Source: Coptodactyla brooksi (Eukaryota > Arthropoda > Insecta > Coleoptera > Scarabaeidae). Taken from it: a stretch of 33,590 nt of DNA. The position numbers and the translations under genes are program-made. Of this stretch, positions 30,860-33,590 are shown piece by piece (positions within the stretch are counted from its first letter, which is position 1; the number at the start of each line of letters is the position of its first letter). Under the pieces are notes generated by a model, which did no database searches, was not told the origin of the DNA, and was given only the letters and a program-made list of their open reading frames with translations. The stretch is taken from positions 1 to 33,590 of the forward strand of contig JAWQRM010000059.1 of assembly GCA_033557675.1 (NCBI GenBank), read 5' to 3'.

Positions 30860-33095
30860 TTTTTTTTTATTCGTCGTAAAAATCGCAGCGCGACACAATT
30901 GCACCTTAACACAAACGTGAATAACAAACTAACTAAACAATGTAACACGCTGTAACTTGAAACACAGTATCGTAAGACATGTGCCTACTGCCATCTATCG
31001 GTGCCAGGCTGCAGTATTTTGTGTTTTCGATGTACAGAGTTAGTCCAGGAACTATTTGATTTGGTAACAAGAATGATAGAAACTACAGAACAATTTTGTT
31101 TTACAACTATTGACCTATAATTGTAGTATTATTAACCATTCGATACGATCGGAAGAGAAATAAAACGAAGATTCGGAATAAGACTAAATATTAACGATAA
31201 ACTAATACTAGCATATACCAGTGTATAAGCGAAAGATTTTGAAACTTTTAAAACAACTATAGTATACATAACGATAATCAACGACACAAATGCGTTAGAA
31301 AAATTAAAATCACTTTGGAAGTAGCAACGCCTCTTGAATAATCACACTTAAGTGCGATATAAATCAAATATCTCGTAAAAATATTGATAGTGATATTCAA
31401 CTCCAATCATGGAGTTGAAGGACAGGCAATTGAATCGGTAACCCTGAATGGAATAATCCACAAATACATCCACTATATGTTCACAATATAAACTACTCAG
31501 GAAACGTAAATATAAGGAAAGTAGATTGAAGAAGATCCATAATATCCGTATATTAATAACCCGTAAATTTTTATATTGTCATTATCCAAAATGTCTTGCG
31601 TATTTTTATGGTTCTATTGCATTGTCTTTTATTAATTTATGGTTATGACTTAATGCTTGATTGTTATCTGCCGTTCTTGATATTGATAGACTGTATCTTT
31701 GATAGTATGTACAACCACAATGGTGTGATTCTACAAGTACTATACCTATCAGAAAACCTTATTTCTTAGAAGTGTTGCCCTTTAACCCGTCTCTAAAGCA
31801 CAGAAATTCGCTTTGAATTTCCTGAAATAATAATAATGGATGTTATGAGAAACGATTCGTTATTATTATACTATTAGTGATAAACTTATTGTGTAGATAG
31901 ATACGGTATGTTGTTAATACTAAAGTAATGCCGCATCACACACACAGATACACACACACACTCAACGGTGTACCTTTTTTTGGTATATTTCTAGTATTAT
32001 ACATACTACAACTTCAAGATGACAATGCCAAAGTTACTTTCACACAGGCACCACCACAAAATACATTTGAAGTTGTCGGACCATTTTATCTGTACTTGAC
32101 TGACTTGCATAATACATGTGCATGTCGCGATGACCTTTGTAACGAAAATTACGTGTTTTGTAATAATAATGCAAACTGGAATATATTAACAATGATAATA
32201 TAATATCGAATTTTTAAATAAAGAACCTATACAAATCCGATTTGTCGCTGATAAGGAGAATTTGGAATTTGCGAGGTGTAAAGGTTCAAGTTTTGATATG
32301 GATGATTTTGAACTTGGCACGGTTGAAACGAAAATTGAATTTATATAATCAGGACACAGGGATTTCTATCAGAATTTAAAATTTGGCACGGCTTCAATGT
32401 CGCCAATAAAAGAGGATCTTCTTATTGAAACAAAAATATTCGTAAATTTGTAACCTCGCAACGTTATTTAGAACATGTTAATACGCATTGCATAACAAAT
32501 GATAGGGCGTCCACGTATATATTTTCACCAGTTTCCAGAAATGAAATACTTAAGAACGCAACAGTGTGCAGCAATAACTAAATTGTTTTCTCAGTAATGT
32601 TATCTAGGAATTCGCCGATACAATAGGAACCAGCATAATACCAGAGCAACACAAAAGAAAGTACAGCCCAATGTGATAACGTTTGATATAAGCTATTAGC
32701 TCTACTTTAATCAGAATTTGACGTAATACCACACACTGTTTTGAAAATAAGCGTATGATTATAATTAAAAACACATAATACAATATCAATTTTACGTTAT
32801 GTAGACGTAAAGAGTTGGCAAACATTAGAAATTGACACAACCTCTGACCTTCGTGTTTCAAAAAAGGCTACAGCGTTACGAAACAAAAACGGACTTAACT
32901 CATTTTGTCGATGTATTTTGCCAATTATGAATAGTACTATTTTGGTTTACGCCTTTGGCACATACTCCAAAAACAGTTTTATCCAACCACTTCCGGATCA
33001 CAAATTAACATACTACATTAACGAACATAGCGCGTTGTTTTTTTGCCGCGTTATTTTTATTATTAGTATTATTAATGAAGAAACTAGATGTTATA
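30860..33095. other. Intergenic stretch upstream of lipin, no supported gene
   Basis: Includes a broken CA-rich run (31935-31963) and a hairpin at 31396-31419. An ATG frame at 31928-32203 (+) holds a short Cys-containing tail (CACRDDLCNENYVFC) but no recognised domain. A weakly protein-like reading at 32240-32450 (+), with phrases such as FDMDDFELGTVETKIEF and one stop, could be decayed coding sequence. Confidence 0.4.
31396..31419. repeat. Perfect inverted repeat, 10-bp arms, 4-base loop
   Basis: TTCAACTCCA (31396-31405) and TGGAGTTGAA (31410-31419) around ATCA. Confidence 0.55.
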
Positions 33096-33104
33096 AAATG
33101 CCAA

Positions 33105-33350
33105 ACTTGCATTGTATCATTTCACGGCTAATGGCCAATACGTGCTTTGTTGAAGTCCATAAATTTGGGATTTACATAACCGCACAAAAATAAATCGGGC
33201 GGTGACTAATCTAGATGAGGATTCTCGTTCAAAGAATGTTGTGGCCGCAACATTCTTTGAAAGAGAAAATCTTTGCTGATGAGAAGACTGCCAAATAACC
33301 GGGGATAGTTTTTCACCGACAAACCTTAGGCGTTTTAGAAATCCCACATA
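33105..33350 (-). pseudogene. Probable DDE transposase fragment
   Basis: In one minus-strand frame the sequence reads SPPDLFLCGYVNPKFMDFNK (about 33210-33150). This resembles the R-S-P-D-L-x-x-x-D-F-F-L-W-G-Y-x-K-x-x-V-Y block of insect DDE transposases, with a stop and missing residues. An inverted repeat lies just upstream (33228-33261). It is too short to place in a family. Confidence 0.45.
33228..33261. repeat. Near-complete 34-bp palindrome, 14-bp perfect arms
   Basis: TTCAAAGAATGTTG (33228-33241) and CAACATTCTTTGAA (33248-33261) pair exactly. The six central bases TGGCCG are themselves palindromic except for one T/G mismatch. Confidence 0.85.
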
Positions 33351-33431
33351 ATGGAGTTGATGGATACAGCAAGGACGAAAGTAAATTTTGTATAGTAAAA
33401 TAAACGATTACTATACTACCCAATGAACTTA

Positions 33432-33590
33432 CTAGGTGGGGTGAAAAGTAACCTCCTTGACCGCCAGAATGCGCTGCTACTGCAAAAAAAAGTTATGGTG
33501 CCTTGAAGTCCGTTCATATTTAGGCAGACATGCCAAATTTCAGTGCGATAGAGTATTTAGTTTTGTTTTGACAGCTGATTGTTGTTGACG
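33432..33590 (+). mobile_element. Possible 5' end of a mariner-like element, cut by the window edge
   Basis: The phrase ggtggggtgaaaagtaacct, then gaccgccagaatgcgctgct, has the layout of a mariner terminal repeat followed by the 'gccag atggcgct' style leader seen in mariner 5' regions. No transposase start is visible before the edge, so this remains tentative. Confidence 0.35.

Noticed and set aside
30990..31020. Phrase ctgccatctatcggtgcc as a regulatory site
   Set aside because: Similar phrases occur in insect transposon leaders, but there is too little here to support a call.
32604..32861. Hydrophobic 85-codon minus-strand frame
   Set aside because: It begins at a non-ATG codon, is rich in residues typical of AT-rich noise, and has no domain or context.

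Overview
The window looks like nuclear DNA from an arthropod, almost certainly an insect. It is strongly AT-rich and holds one clearly recognisable multi-exon gene with GT-AG introns. It also carries remnants of mariner, Tc1-like, Penelope-like and non-LTR elements, GA and CA microsatellites and a minisatellite. The insect order cannot be settled from the sequence alone. There are no bacterial features (operons, Shine-Dalgarno sites, CRISPR).

The dominant gene is a lipin (Mg-dependent phosphatidate phosphatase) on the minus strand, with coding exons between 29444 and 15362. I could assemble ten coding positions whose splice phases all agree. They give a protein of about 962 residues with the N-LIP domain, a polybasic nuclear-localisation segment, the W-G-E-F-P region, the HAD catalytic motif DIDGT and an LxxIL motif. 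The last exon exists in two alternative forms, 16943-16829 and 15491-15362. They share their splice phase and a related start but end differently, predicting 957- and 962-residue isoforms. Intron 1 is 6.8 kb and its coding content is doubtful. Intron 6 carries a dead mariner.

Upstream of lipin (29993-30770) is a 20-bp minisatellite that switches orientation internally, so it is an inverted tandem array. A CA microsatellite follows. The right end (33100-33590) holds transposase debris and a probable mariner-like 5' end cut by the window edge.

The left 14 kb is intergenic or large-intron DNA rich in transposon relics: an internally deleted mariner (about 690-1355), a Penelope-like fragment with RT and GIY-YIG parts (1470-2110), a non-LTR RT tail carrying a 29-bp perfect inverted repeat (4391-4690), two copies of one internally deleted mariner family (6749-7684, 9272-10243), Tc1-like pieces, and a 1.66-kb DUF4817/DDE-type element with terminal inverted repeats of about 400 bp (12432-14093). 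Three copies of an unassigned dispersed repeat lie at 6510-6740, 8085-8421 and 10693-11048 (inverted). One exon at 6436-6232 (minus) resembles the signal-peptide and NRF-domain start of a nose-resistant-to-fluoxetine-like acyltransferase; no further exons of it were found. The first 470 bases are GC-rich and may be the 5' end of a minus-strand gene leaving the window.

I see no obviously new multi-gene system. The most informative unexplained structures are the duplicated lipin terminal exon, the inverted 20-bp array next to the lipin promoter, and a set of perfect short-loop inverted repeats that look like template-switch mutations.
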